DNA from: Streptomyces albicerus
Lineage (GTDB): Bacteria > Actinomycetota > Actinomycetes > Streptomycetales > Streptomycetaceae
Reading direction: 5' to 3'
Length of the DNA stretch: 64,000 nt
Assembly (NCBI RefSeq): GCF_008905045.1
Contig: NZ_VWMY01000018.1
Span: forward strand, 62,001 to 126,000
Shown one piece after another: positions 1 through 7,988 of the stretch. The position numbers and the translations under genes are program-made. Below the pieces are notes generated by a model. The model ran no database searches. It was not told where the DNA came from and was given only the letters and a program-made list of their open reading frames with translations. How positions within the stretch are numbered: position 1 is the stretch's first letter; every line of letters starts with the position of its first letter.

Positions 1-148
1 ATGGAGAGGTGGACGGACAGGGCCGCGGGCGGGACCAGCCAGCGGCTCCAGCCGAGCGGTGCGACAGGGGGACTCATGATCCCGGACGATAGGAACCGGT
101 CGCTCGGTTGGGAAGGCGGCCCACCCGAACTCGTCGACCGTATGCGGT

Positions 149-211
149 GAACGGTATTCCGGACGCGACGAACGGTCGCTCCGGGCCGACGAACGGTCTT
201 TCCGGGGCCAA
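149..211. repeat. 21-bp tandem repeat, three units
   Basis: Three imperfect copies of a 21-bp unit beginning GAACGGT start at 149, 170 and 191. They lie in the non-coding leader before the ketopantoate-reductase-like gene. The ORFs across positions 1-516 have unlike-protein composition and conflict between frames, so I see no gene in this stretch. Confidence 0.7.
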
Positions 212-231
212 CTCCGGGCCTCACGAAGGGT

Positions 232-413
232 GTTCAGGCTGGGACAGCCTGTGCGTTCAGGACGGGACGGCCTGTGTGTTCAGGACGGGACGGCCTGTGT
301 GTCCAGGACGGACAGCCGCTGCGTTCCGGATGCGGCACCCGCCTGCCCCAGAAGCGGTACCGAGCGTGTTCCAGGAGCGGCACGAGGCGTGTTCCAGGTG
401 CTGCGCGAACCCT
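232..413. repeat. 23-bp degenerate tandem repeat array
   Basis: About eight units of 22-23 bp start at 232, 255, 278, 301, 323, 345, 368 and 391. The first units follow GTTCAGGACGGGACGGCCTG and the last drift to GTTCCAGGAGCGGCACGAGG. Two units (255-277 and 278-300) are identical. The array is non-coding and ends about 100 bp before the first gene. Its function is unknown. Confidence 0.75.
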
Positions 414-433
414 TGTCGCTCCAACTCCCATAC

Positions 434-455
434 TGTAGACAATATTCCGTCGACA
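434..455. promoter_or_regulatory. Operator-like inverted repeat before the first operon
   Basis: TGTAGAC (434-440) and GTCGACA (449-455) form an inverted repeat with 6 of 7 matches around an AT-rich 8-bp centre. The left part, GTAGACAAT, resembles GntR/FCD-type operators of the ATTGT-N-ACAAT kind. It lies 62 bp before the GTG at 517 and could control the reductase gene and possibly the formate dehydrogenase operon. No GntR gene is in the window. The assignment is inference. Confidence 0.4.
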
Positions 456-516
456 CAGTTCACCGCTGATCAATTCAGCATCTCCTCGGTACCCTCGACC
501 GAACGGAGCCCCTCCA

Positions 517-1488
517 GTGAAAGTGGCAGTTCTCGGCGCCGGTGCGATCGGCGCCTACGTCGGTGCCGCGCTGCATCGCGCGGGTGCCGATGTGCACCTC
601 ATCGCCCGTGGACCGCATCTCGCGGCCATGAGGCAGCACGGAGTGCGAGTGCTCAGCCCGCGCGGCGACTTCACCGCCCGGGCCCACGCCACCGACGACC
701 CGGCCGAGGTCGGCCCGGTCGACTTCGTCTTCCTGGGCCTGAAGGCCAACTCGTACGCGGCGTGCGGGCCGCTCATCGAGCCTCTTCTCAACGACACGAC
801 GGCGGTCATCGCCGCCCAGAATGGCATCCCCTGGTGGTACTTCCACCGGCACGGCGGCCCGCACGACGGCCACCGTGTCGAGAGCGTGGACCCGGACGGC
901 GCGGTCAGTGCGGTGCTCGCGCCCGAACGGGCCATCGGTTGCGTCGTCTACGCGGCCACGGAACTGGCAGGTCCCGGAGTCGTACGCCATCTCGAAGGCA
1001 CGCGGTTCTCCATCGGCGAACCCGACCGCTCGGTCTCGGCGCGCTGTACGGCGTTCAGTGAGGCCATGGTGGCGGGCGGGCTCAAGTGCCCGGTGGAGCC
1101 GGACCTGCGCAACGACATCTGGCTCAAGCTGCTCGGCAACATCTCCTTCAACCCCATCAGCGCCCTGGCCCGCGCGACCATGCGGCAGATGTGTCTGCAC
1201 GGCGGCACGCGCCGGGTCATCGAGATCATGATGACCGAGACGCTCGCGGTCGCCGATGCGCTGGGCTGCGAGGTGGGCGTCTCCATCGAGCGGCGCCTCG
1301 CGGGCGCGGAGCGCGTCGGCGACCACCGCACCTCGACCCTGCAGGACCTGGAGCGCGGCAAGCCGCTCGAACTCGACGTACTGCTCGCCGCCGTCGTCGA
1401 GTTGGCGGAGATCACCGATGTTCCCGTGCCCACCCTGCGCACCGTCCACGCCATCTCGGACCTGCTCGCACTGAGGACCGCCGCATGA
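517..1488 (+). CDS. Ketopantoate reductase-like (ApbA/PanE family) oxidoreductase
   Basis: The 323-residue protein has an N-terminal Rossmann fold with the dinucleotide motif GAGAIGAYVG at residues 7-16 and a C-terminal helical ApbA/PanE dimer domain (NDIWLKLLGNISFNP near residue 205). Family members reduce 2-dehydropantoate or related 2-oxoacids with NADPH. The GTG start sits at the first residues of the Rossmann strand, with GGAG about 10 bp upstream. The gene ends 67 bp before the formate dehydrogenase genes on the same strand and may be co-transcribed with them. The chromosomal panE is usually single and elsewhere, so a role with another 2-oxoacid is as likely as pantothenate synthesis. 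Confidence 0.85.
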   Translation: MKVAVLGAGAIGAYVGAALHRAGADVHLIARGPHLAAMRQHGVRVLSPRGDFTARAHATDDPAEVGPVDFVFLGLKANSYAACGPLIEPLLNDTTAVIAAQNGIPWWYFHRHGGPHDGHRVESVDPDGAVSAVLAPERAIGCVVYAATELAGPGVVRHLEGTRFSIGEPDRSVSARCTAFSEAMVAGGLKCPVEPDLRNDIWLKLLGNISFNPISALARATMRQMCLHGGTRRVIEIMMTETLAVADALGCEVGVSIERRLAGAERVGDHRTSTLQDLERGKPLELDVLLAAVVELAEITDVPVPTLRTVHAISDLLALRTAA

Positions 1489-1555
1489 GGACGTCCACGA
1501 GCAGGTCCACGAGGCCGTTCAGGAGGACGTCCATGAGGACTTTGAGGAACGCAGT

Positions 1556-3481
1556 ATGAGGAAGCGCGACCGAACTCCCAAGACGTACACCCGACTTGAG
1601 TACCCCCTGGTCCGTGACTCCCGCGACGAGCCCTTCCGGCGCGCCACCTGGGACGAGGCCCTTGACCGCGCCGCCCGGGGCCTGGGCGCGGCACGCGGCG
1701 CGTTCGGCTTGTTCTCCTGCGCCCGCGCGACCAACGAAATGAACTACGTGGCGCAGAAGTTCGCCCGCGTCGTCATGGGCACCAACAACGTCGACTCCTG
1801 CAACCGCACCTGCCACGCGCCCAGCGTCGCGGGCCTGTCGGCGGCCTTCGGCTCGGGCGGCGGTACCTCCTCGTACGGCGAGGTCGAGCACACGGACCTC
1901 ATCGTGATGTGGGGCTCCAACGCCCGTTTCGCCCACCCGATCTTCTTCCAGCACGTACTGAAGGGGATCAGGAACGGCGCCCGGATGTACGCGGTCGACC
2001 CGCGCCGCACGTCCACGGCCGAGTGGGCGGAGAGCTGGCTCGGCCTGAACGTCGGCACGGACATCCCGATGGCGCACGCGATCGGCCGCGAGATCATCCA
2101 CGCGGGGCTGGCGAACCACGCCTTCATCGAGCGGGCGACCACCGGCTTCGAGGAGTACAAGCAGCTCGTCGAGCCCTGGACGCTCTCGCTCGCCGAGAAG
2201 GTGACGGGCGTACCGGCCGCCGCGATACGGGAGTTGGCGCACGCCTACGCCCGAGCCGAGCGCGCCCAGATGTGCTGGACACTCGGGATCACCGAGCACC
2301 ACAACGGCACGGACAACGTACGAGCGCTCATCAACCTGTCGCTGTTGACCGGCCATGTGGGGCGCTTCGGCTCGGGATTGCAGCCCCTGCGCGGCCAGAA
2401 CAACGTGCAGGGCGGCGGCGACATGGGCGCCATCCCGAACCGGCTGCCCGGCTTCCAGGACATCCTGGACCCGGACACGCGGCTGAAGTTCGAGTCCGCG
2501 TGGGACACCGTCATCCAGCCCCACTACGGGCTGAACCTGACGGAGATGTTCGAGGCCATGGAGGAGGGCACGCTCAAGGCCGTCTACTGCATCGGCGAGA
2601 ACCCGGCGCAGTCGGAGGCCGACAGCGAGCAGGCCGTACGACGTATGCGGGCCCTCGACTTCCTCGTCGTCCAGGACATCTTCCTGACGAAGACGGCCGA
2701 GCTGGCGGACGTCGTCCTGCCCGCGACCGCCGGCTGGGCCGAGACCGAGGGCACAACGACCAACAGTGAGCGGCGAGTTCAACGCGTGCGCCGGGCCGTC
2801 ATCCCGCCCGGTGAGGCCCGCGAGGACATCGACATCCTCTGTGACCTCGCCTCCCGCCTGGGCCACGAGTGGAAGTACGCCGACTCCGAGGCCGTCTGGA
2901 ACGAGCTGCGGTCGATGTCTCCGGACCACTTCGGGATGACGTACGGGCGCTTGGAGGAGCTCCAGGGCATCCAGTGGCCGTGCCCGGACACGGACGGTCT
3001 CGAACCGACCTATCTGCACGGCCGGTTGTGGGCCTCCGACCCGGCCGAGCGCGGTCGGCTCGCGCCCTTCGGCCTTGTCCAGCACGATCCGCCCGTCGAT
3101 CTGACGGACGAGGATTACCCGATCCGCCTCACCACCGGGCGGCGGCTCGACTCGTACAACACCGGTGTGCAGAGCGGCAGTTTCGCGTCGCCGCTGCGGC
3201 GCGGCGAGTACGTCGAGCTGTGCCCGGAGGACGCCGAGCACTACGGCGTGGTGGTCGGCGAGGAGGTCCAGGTCTCCTCGCGGCGCGGGGCGGTGGTGGC
3301 GCCGGTGTGGATCGATCCGGCGCTGCGGCCCGGGCTCGCGTTCATGACCATGCACTTTCCCGACGAGGTGGACACCAACCAGCTGACGATCGAGGAGAAC
3401 TGCCCGATCGCCGGTACGGCGGAGTTCAAGGCGTCGGCGATCCGGATCGAGAAGCTTCCGGTTGCGACTCACGTGAGGTGA
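1556..3481 (+). CDS. Formate dehydrogenase catalytic (Mo-bis-MGD) subunit, FeS domain absent
   Basis: The 641-residue molybdopterin oxidoreductase of the formate dehydrogenase type has the active-site segment NRTCHAPSVAGL, with Cys86 (in place of selenocysteine) followed by His87. The C-terminal MopB-type cofactor-binding domain begins near TTGRRLDSYNTG. The protein starts where the family normally continues after its N-terminal [4Fe-4S] domain, so that domain and its four cysteines are missing. It is found at the C-terminus of the product of 5306-6166. The ATG at 1556 has GAGGA upstream. The gene ends 1 nt before the next start, so the operon is tightly packed. It should oxidise formate to CO2 in the cytoplasm and pass electrons to the NAD-reducing partner. 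Confidence 0.93.
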   Translation: MRKRDRTPKTYTRLEYPLVRDSRDEPFRRATWDEALDRAARGLGAARGAFGLFSCARATNEMNYVAQKFARVVMGTNNVDSCNRTCHAPSVAGLSAAFGSGGGTSSYGEVEHTDLIVMWGSNARFAHPIFFQHVLKGIRNGARMYAVDPRRTSTAEWAESWLGLNVGTDIPMAHAIGREIIHAGLANHAFIERATTGFEEYKQLVEPWTLSLAEKVTGVPAAAIRELAHAYARAERAQMCWTLGITEHHNGTDNVRALINLSLLTGHVGRFGSGLQPLRGQNNVQGGGDMGAIPNRLPGFQDILDPDTRLKFESAWDTVIQPHYGLNLTEMFEAMEEGTLKAVYCIGENPAQSEADSEQAVRRMRALDFLVVQDIFLTKTAELADVVLPATAGWAETEGTTTNSERRVQRVRRAVIPPGEAREDIDILCDLASRLGHEWKYADSEAVWNELRSMSPDHFGMTYGRLEELQGIQWPCPDTDGLEPTYLHGRLWASDPAERGRLAPFGLVQHDPPVDLTDEDYPIRLTTGRRLDSYNTGVQSGSFASPLRRGEYVELCPEDAEHYGVVVGEEVQVSSRRGAVVAPVWIDPALRPGLAFMTMHFPDEVDTNQLTIEENCPIAGTAEFKASAIRIEKLPVATHVR

Positions 3482-3482
3482 T

Positions 3483-5309
3483 GTGGTGGACCTGCACTTC
3501 GGCGACAGCAAGCCGACGGACGAGGAACGGGCGGCGGTCGACGCGCTGCTCGGGCCTCCGGAGTCTTCATGGGAGGGCGCCGACCGTTCGGACGCCGACC
3601 TCAGGTGGGCGCGCGGCGGCCGTGAGGCACGTGAGCGCCGTGACCTGCTGTTGCCGGGGCTGCACGCCGTCAACGACCGGATCGGCTGGATCAGCGAGGG
3701 CGCCCTCGACTATCTCTGCCGACGGCTGACCGTGCCGCCGGCGGAGGCGTACGGCGTCGCCACCTTCTACGCGATGTTCTCGGTGAAACCGCGGCCCGCG
3801 ACCGTCCTGCACGTGTGCACGGACCTCGCGTGCGCGGCGGCCGGTGCCTCGGAACTGTGCGCCGGCGTCGAGGCCCGGCTCGGCCTCGGCAGCGGGGTCG
3901 GCGTCGAGCGCAGCCCCTGCCTCGGCCTGTGCGAGCGCGCTCCGGCCGCGCTGGCGATCAAGGCCGGGGATCCGGTGCGTACGGCCGTGTCGGCGCCCGC
4001 CACCGTCGAGCGGGCCGTGCTCGCGGCGAGCGCGCCCGACTCGGCGCCAGAGGAGCCGTCGGCGGCCCTGGCGGTACCCCAGGCGGGCCGTGCGGAGCTC
4101 GTCCTGCTGAGCCGCGTCGGCGTGGTCGACCCCGCGTCGCTGGACGACTACCGAGCGCACGGGGGCTACACGGCACTGCGCCAGGCCTTCGCGATCGGCC
4201 CCGCCGGGGTCATCCGCGAGGTCACCGACGCGGGCCTGGTCGGGCGCGGCGGCGCCGCCTTCCCCACCGGCCGCAAATGGCAGGCCACGGCGTCGCAGCC
4301 CGACCATCCGCACTACCTCGTGTGCAACGCCGACGAGTCCGAGCCGGGCACCTTCAAGGACCGCGTGGTCATGGAGGGCGATCCGTACTCCCTCGTGGAG
4401 GCGATGACGATCGCCGCGTACGCGGTCGGCGCGCACAAGGGCTACCTGTATCTGCGCGGCGAGTACCCGCGGGCGCTGCAACGCCTGGAGCACGCCATCG
4501 GACAGGCACGCGCGCGTGGGCTGCTCGGCGACGACATCCTCGGCCAGGGGTACGCCTTCGACATCGAGATCCGGCGCGGCGCGGGCGCGTACATCTGCGG
4601 CGAGGAGACCGCCCTCTTCAACTCCATAGAGGGGTACAGAGGAGAGCCCCGGTCGAAACCGCCCTTCCCCGTAGAGAAGGGTTTGTTCGGCAAACCCACT
4701 GCCGAGAACAACGTCGAGACGCTGGTCAACGTGCTGCCCATCCTCACGATGGGCGCGCAGGCGTACGCGGCGATCGGCACCGGCAAGTCCACGGGCCCCA
4801 AGCTGTTCTGCGTGTCGGGCAGCGTGGACCGGCCCGGCATCTACGAGCTGCCGTTCGGCGCGACACTCGGTGAGCTGCTGGACCTTGCGGGCGTACGTAA
4901 ACGTTTGCGCGCGGTGCTGCTCGGCGGCGCGGCCGGTGGCTTCGTACGCCCCGACGAGCTGGACATCCCGCTCACCTTCGAAGGCACACGGGAGGCGGGC
5001 ACGACGCTCGGCTCGGGTGTCGTGCTGGCCTTCGACGACACCGTGCCGCTGCCGCGCCTGTTGCTGCGGATCGCCGAGTTCTTCCGCGACGAGTCGTGCG
5101 GGCAGTGCGTGCCGTGCCGGGTCGGGACCGTGCGCCAGGAGGAGGCGCTGCACCGCATCGTCGAGCGGACGGGCGCGGACGCGGCATCCGACATCGCCCT
5201 GCTTCGCGAGGTGGGCCGCGCCATGAAGGACGCCTCGATCTGCGGTCTCGGGCAGACCGCGTGGAACGCCGTGGAATCCGCCATCGACCGCTTGGGGGCG
5301 TACGAATGA
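3483..5309 (+). CDS. Fused NuoE/NuoF-type NAD-reducing subunit of formate dehydrogenase
   Basis: The 608-residue fusion corresponds to FdsG plus FdsB. Residues 45-160 form a thioredoxin-like [2Fe-2S] domain with Cys112, Cys117, Cys146 and Cys150 (C-x4-C, C-x3-C). Residues 220-600 are NuoF-like, with the FMN/NADH segments GRGGAAFPTGRKW, CNADESEPGTFKDR and GAGAYICGEETAL. Its C-terminal [4Fe-4S] site is Cys539, Cys542, Cys545 and Cys587. It would accept electrons from the Mo subunit through the FeS protein and reduce NAD+. The GTG at 3483 directly follows the previous stop. The end overlaps the next gene by ATGA, indicating translational coupling. Confidence 0.93.
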   Translation: MVDLHFGDSKPTDEERAAVDALLGPPESSWEGADRSDADLRWARGGREARERRDLLLPGLHAVNDRIGWISEGALDYLCRRLTVPPAEAYGVATFYAMFSVKPRPATVLHVCTDLACAAAGASELCAGVEARLGLGSGVGVERSPCLGLCERAPAALAIKAGDPVRTAVSAPATVERAVLAASAPDSAPEEPSAALAVPQAGRAELVLLSRVGVVDPASLDDYRAHGGYTALRQAFAIGPAGVIREVTDAGLVGRGGAAFPTGRKWQATASQPDHPHYLVCNADESEPGTFKDRVVMEGDPYSLVEAMTIAAYAVGAHKGYLYLRGEYPRALQRLEHAIGQARARGLLGDDILGQGYAFDIEIRRGAGAYICGEETALFNSIEGYRGEPRSKPPFPVEKGLFGKPTAENNVETLVNVLPILTMGAQAYAAIGTGKSTGPKLFCVSGSVDRPGIYELPFGATLGELLDLAGVRKRLRAVLLGGAAGGFVRPDELDIPLTFEGTREAGTTLGSGVVLAFDDTVPLPRLLLRIAEFFRDESCGQCVPCRVGTVRQEEALHRIVERTGADAASDIALLREVGRAMKDASICGLGQTAWNAVESAIDRLGAYE

Positions 5310-6166
5310 CCGTGACACCGCTGGGGATCCCCCGCCGTCTGCTGGAGTTCACGCTCGACGGTGAGCCCGTGCGGGCACCGGAGGGGTCGACGATTCTCGA
5401 CGCCTGCCGGTCGGCGGGCAAGGACATCCCGACCCTCTGCCAAGGGGACACACTCACCCCCAAGAACGCGTGCCGGGTGTGCGTCGTCGAGGTCGAGGGC
5501 TCGCGCACCCTCGTCCCGGCCTGCTCACGCAAGGCCGAGGCGGGCATGCAGGTGCAGACGGACACTGAGCGAGCCCGGCACAGCCGCAAGATCGTCCTCG
5601 AACTGCTCGCGTCCTCGGTCGACCTGTCGACCACACCGGAGGTCGCCGGGTGGCTCAAGGAGTACGAGGCGAAGCCCGACCGTTTCGGCCCGGACGCGGC
5701 CCGTCTCAACGAGGAACCGAAGGTCGACAACGACCTGTACGTCCGCGACTACGACAAGTGCATCCTCTGCTACAAGTGCGTGGACGCCTGTGGCGACCAG
5801 TGGCAGAACACCTTCGCGATCTCGGTCGTCGGCCGGGGCTTCGACGCCCGTATCGCGGTCGAGCACGACGCGCCGCTCACGGACTCGGCGTGCGTGTACT
5901 GCGGCAACTGCATCGAGGTGTGCCCGACGGGCGCTCTGTCGTTCAAGTCGGAGTTCGACATGCGCGCGGCGGGTACGTGGGACGAGGCGGCGCAGACCGA
6001 GACGACCACGGTGTGCGCGTACTGCGGAGTGGGCTGCAATCTCACCCTGCACGTGCAGGACAATGAGATCGTGAAGGTCACCTCGCCGCACGACAACCCG
6101 GTGACCCACGGCAACCTCTGCATCAAGGGCCGCTTCGGCTACCAGCACGTACAGAACCGGGACTGA
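5306..6166 (+). CDS. Formate dehydrogenase FeS subunit carrying the detached Mo-subunit FeS domain
   Basis: The 286-residue protein has four cluster sites in order: a plant-type [2Fe-2S] domain (Cys45, 56, 59, 73); a two-[4Fe-4S] ferredoxin domain (Cys152/155/158/162 and Cys196/199/202/206); and the [4Fe-4S] domain of the Mo-bis-MGD family (Cys237, 240, 244, 272, with Lys274 in CIKGRFG). This equals the N-terminal third of FdsA-type formate dehydrogenases, separated from the catalytic domain and placed two genes downstream. The NuoG-like His/Cys cluster region has no cysteines. ATG at 5306 overlaps the previous stop. An upstream in-frame extension lies inside the preceding gene and is not used. 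Confidence 0.92.
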   Translation: MTVTPLGIPRRLLEFTLDGEPVRAPEGSTILDACRSAGKDIPTLCQGDTLTPKNACRVCVVEVEGSRTLVPACSRKAEAGMQVQTDTERARHSRKIVLELLASSVDLSTTPEVAGWLKEYEAKPDRFGPDAARLNEEPKVDNDLYVRDYDKCILCYKCVDACGDQWQNTFAISVVGRGFDARIAVEHDAPLTDSACVYCGNCIEVCPTGALSFKSEFDMRAAGTWDEAAQTETTTVCAYCGVGCNLTLHVQDNEIVKVTSPHDNPVTHGNLCIKGRFGYQHVQNRD

Positions 6167-6173
6167 TCAAGAC

Positions 6174-7037
6174 ATGGGACGAGTCACGGAACGACGCAAG
6201 GTGATCCGCATCCGGGACGGGGCGGTCTCAACCCGCCCGGACACGCTCGTCGCCGAGGAGCCACTGGAGATCAGGCTCAACGGCAAACCCCTCGCGATCA
6301 CGATGCGCACCCCGGGCGACGACTTCGCGCTCGCGGCGGGCTTCCTCGTCAGCGAGGGGGTGCTGGGCAGAGCCGACGAGCTCCAGAACATCGTGTACTG
6401 CGCCGGCGCGACGGTGGACGGCTCGAACACGTACAACATCGTCGACGTGAAGACGGCGCCCGGCGTCGTCATCCCCGACATCACCCTCGAACGCAACGTC
6501 TACACGACCTCGTCCTGCGGCCTGTGCGGCAAGGCGAGCCTGGACGCGGTCCGTACGACGGCCCGCTGGACGATCGACGACACGGCGGGCGACACCACTC
6601 CCCCGGTCCGGCTCGCACCCGAACTGCTCGCGAGCCTCCCCGACCGGCTGCGCGCGGCGCAGCGCGTGTTCGACCGGACCGGGGGCCTGCACGCGGCGGC
6701 CCTGTTCACCGAGGACGGCGAGCTCCTCGACATACGGGAGGACGTGGGCCGGCACAACGCGGTCGACAAGCTGGTCGGCCGCGCCCTCCAGAACGGCTCG
6801 CTGCCGCTCTCCCGCACTGTCCTGCTGGTCTCAGGCCGGGCGTCCTTCGAACTGGCCCAGAAGGCGGTGATGGCGGGCATCCCGGTCCTGGCCGCGGTCT
6901 CGGCGCCGTCCTCGCTCGCGGTGGACCTGGCCGCCGAGTCGAACCTGACGCTCGTGGGCTTCCTGCGGGGCGCCTCCATGAACGTGTACGCGGGCGAGCA
7001 CCGCATCGCCCTGCGGGCCGCGGCCGCCCAGGGCTGA
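6174..7037 (+). CDS. fdhD: FdhD sulfurtransferase for formate dehydrogenase maturation
   Basis: The 287-residue FdhD protein has the conserved TSSCGLCGK motif with Cys115 and Cys118, which carry the persulfide. The family transfers sulfur from IscS-type desulfurase to the Mo-bis-MGD cofactor and is needed for formate dehydrogenase activity. It also has GDDFALAAGFLVSEG and the C-terminal SAPSSLAVDLA segment typical of the family. It lies 7 bp after the FeS subunit gene, so it is the last gene of the operon, with a GC-rich hairpin beyond it. Confidence 0.95.
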   Translation: MGRVTERRKVIRIRDGAVSTRPDTLVAEEPLEIRLNGKPLAITMRTPGDDFALAAGFLVSEGVLGRADELQNIVYCAGATVDGSNTYNIVDVKTAPGVVIPDITLERNVYTTSSCGLCGKASLDAVRTTARWTIDDTAGDTTPPVRLAPELLASLPDRLRAAQRVFDRTGGLHAAALFTEDGELLDIREDVGRHNAVDKLVGRALQNGSLPLSRTVLLVSGRASFELAQKAVMAGIPVLAAVSAPSSLAVDLAAESNLTLVGFLRGASMNVYAGEHRIALRAAAAQG

Positions 7038-7055
7038 CCGGTCTCCCCGCGACAC

Positions 7056-7109
7056 GGCGGCGGGGCCCCGAGCCGGCGGGGAGCGCCCCCTGCGCCGGCG
7101 GGGCCCCGC
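7056..7109. terminator. GC-rich hairpin after fdhD
   Basis: Two copies of GGCGGGGCCCCG flank a short spacer and can pair into an imperfect stem, 19 bp after the fdhD stop. There is no U-tract, as is usual in Streptomyces. It is a probable operon terminator. Confidence 0.5.
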
Positions 7110-7170
7110 TGTGCTTATCGGCGCTCGGTTCGCCTCCGGGGCGCAGAAGGCTGTGTCGAGCCCCCTCGGC

Positions 7171-7263
7171 TCACTCGCGGGCCGGCTTCACGTACTCGGC
7201 GATCAGTGGGTGCCGGTGCGGCGACCCGGGGTCCGTGTACGTCCCTGTCACGGACGGCGGCAC
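7171..7263 (-). CDS. Possible 30-residue peptide or gene remnant
   Basis: A short GTG-started frame encodes VPPSVTGTYTDPGSPHRHPL and ends in EYVKPARE. The composition looks protein-like, whereas the other frames here do not. The region otherwise holds no gene between fdhD and the isochorismatase-like gene. I do not recognise a family. It could be a small protein or the C-terminal scrap of a lost gene. Confidence 0.25.
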   Translation of the reverse strand: MPPSVTGTYTDPGSPHRHPLIAEYVKPARE

Positions 7264-7301
7264 GGTCCTGGTGTGAGCCCGGCTCCGGGTGTGGCCCCTG
7301 C

Positions 7302-7844
7302 TCACCCCTGGGCGAACCGCACGTCCGAGGCATTGACGACGGTGCCCAGGCGCGGGAAGTCCAGCTTCACGGAGGCCTCGTGTTCGGGACCGGTGAGGGC
7401 GGCCATGGCGTCCTCGACGAAGATGAGGTCGTAGCCGAGGTCGACGGCGGCGCGCGCGGTCGACTCGACACCGAGGTTGGTGGCGATGCCGCCGAACACC
7501 AGCGTGGTGATGCCGCGTTCGCGGAGCCGGTCGTCCAGACCGGTGCCCTGGAAACCGCCGATGGTCCGCTTCACGATCTCGACATCCCCGTCGGCCGCGA
7601 GCCCGGCGACCAGTCCACTGCCCGGCGGCTGCTCGGGGACGCCGGGCCGCTCGACGCGGACGAGCACGACGAGCGCTCCCGCCTCCCGGAAGGCCGCCGC
7701 CAACTCTTCGGCGACGGCGACGACTTCGGGCCCCTTGCGGGGTTCCAGGGGCAGTCCGACGATGCGGTCCATCAGGTCGACGAGCACGAGGGCGGTGCGC
7801 GCGGGGTCGAGGGCGAGGCGGAGGTCCATGTCCGGTGCGTTCAT
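7302..7844 (-). CDS. Isochorismatase-family hydrolase-like protein lacking the catalytic cysteine
   Basis: The 180-residue alpha/beta protein of the cysteine-hydrolase (isochorismatase/nicotinamidase) superfamily keeps Asp23 in LVLVDL and Lys92 in VKRTIGGF. At the nucleophile position, GxATxxC, it reads GIATNLGV with Gly125. Many actinobacterial and bacillar paralogues share this GVEST variant, so this is a recognised non-cysteine subgroup rather than random decay. Substrate is unknown. It may be inactive or use different chemistry. It is transcribed alone, with its end facing fdhD. Confidence 0.85.
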   Translation of the reverse strand: MNAPDMDLRLALDPARTALVLVDLMDRIVGLPLEPRKGPEVVAVAEELAAAFREAGALVVLVRVERPGVPEQPPGSGLVAGLAADGDVEIVKRTIGGFQGTGLDDRLRERGITTLVFGGIATNLGVESTARAAVDLGYDLIFVEDAMAALTGPEHEASVKLDFPRLGTVVNASDVRFAQG

Positions 7845-7988
7845 GACGGAACGTTAGCCTGCATCAGCCGTCCGTACCGGAAATCCGGATCAACGGGTTC
7901 ATGAACCGCTCGGGTTGAGCCAATGATCCATCAAGCGGTGGTACGACCTGTCTTGACGCTCCGTCAGCACCCGTCCGGAGGTACCGCC

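Noticed and set aside
232..413. CRISPR array
   Set aside because: Units are contiguous with no unique spacers and there are no cas genes.
1412..3673. Long minus-strand open frame opposite the formate dehydrogenase catalytic gene
   Set aside because: It mirrors the high-GC plus-strand gene; the protein is Arg/Val/Gly-rich with no family features, while the plus strand encodes a clear enzyme.
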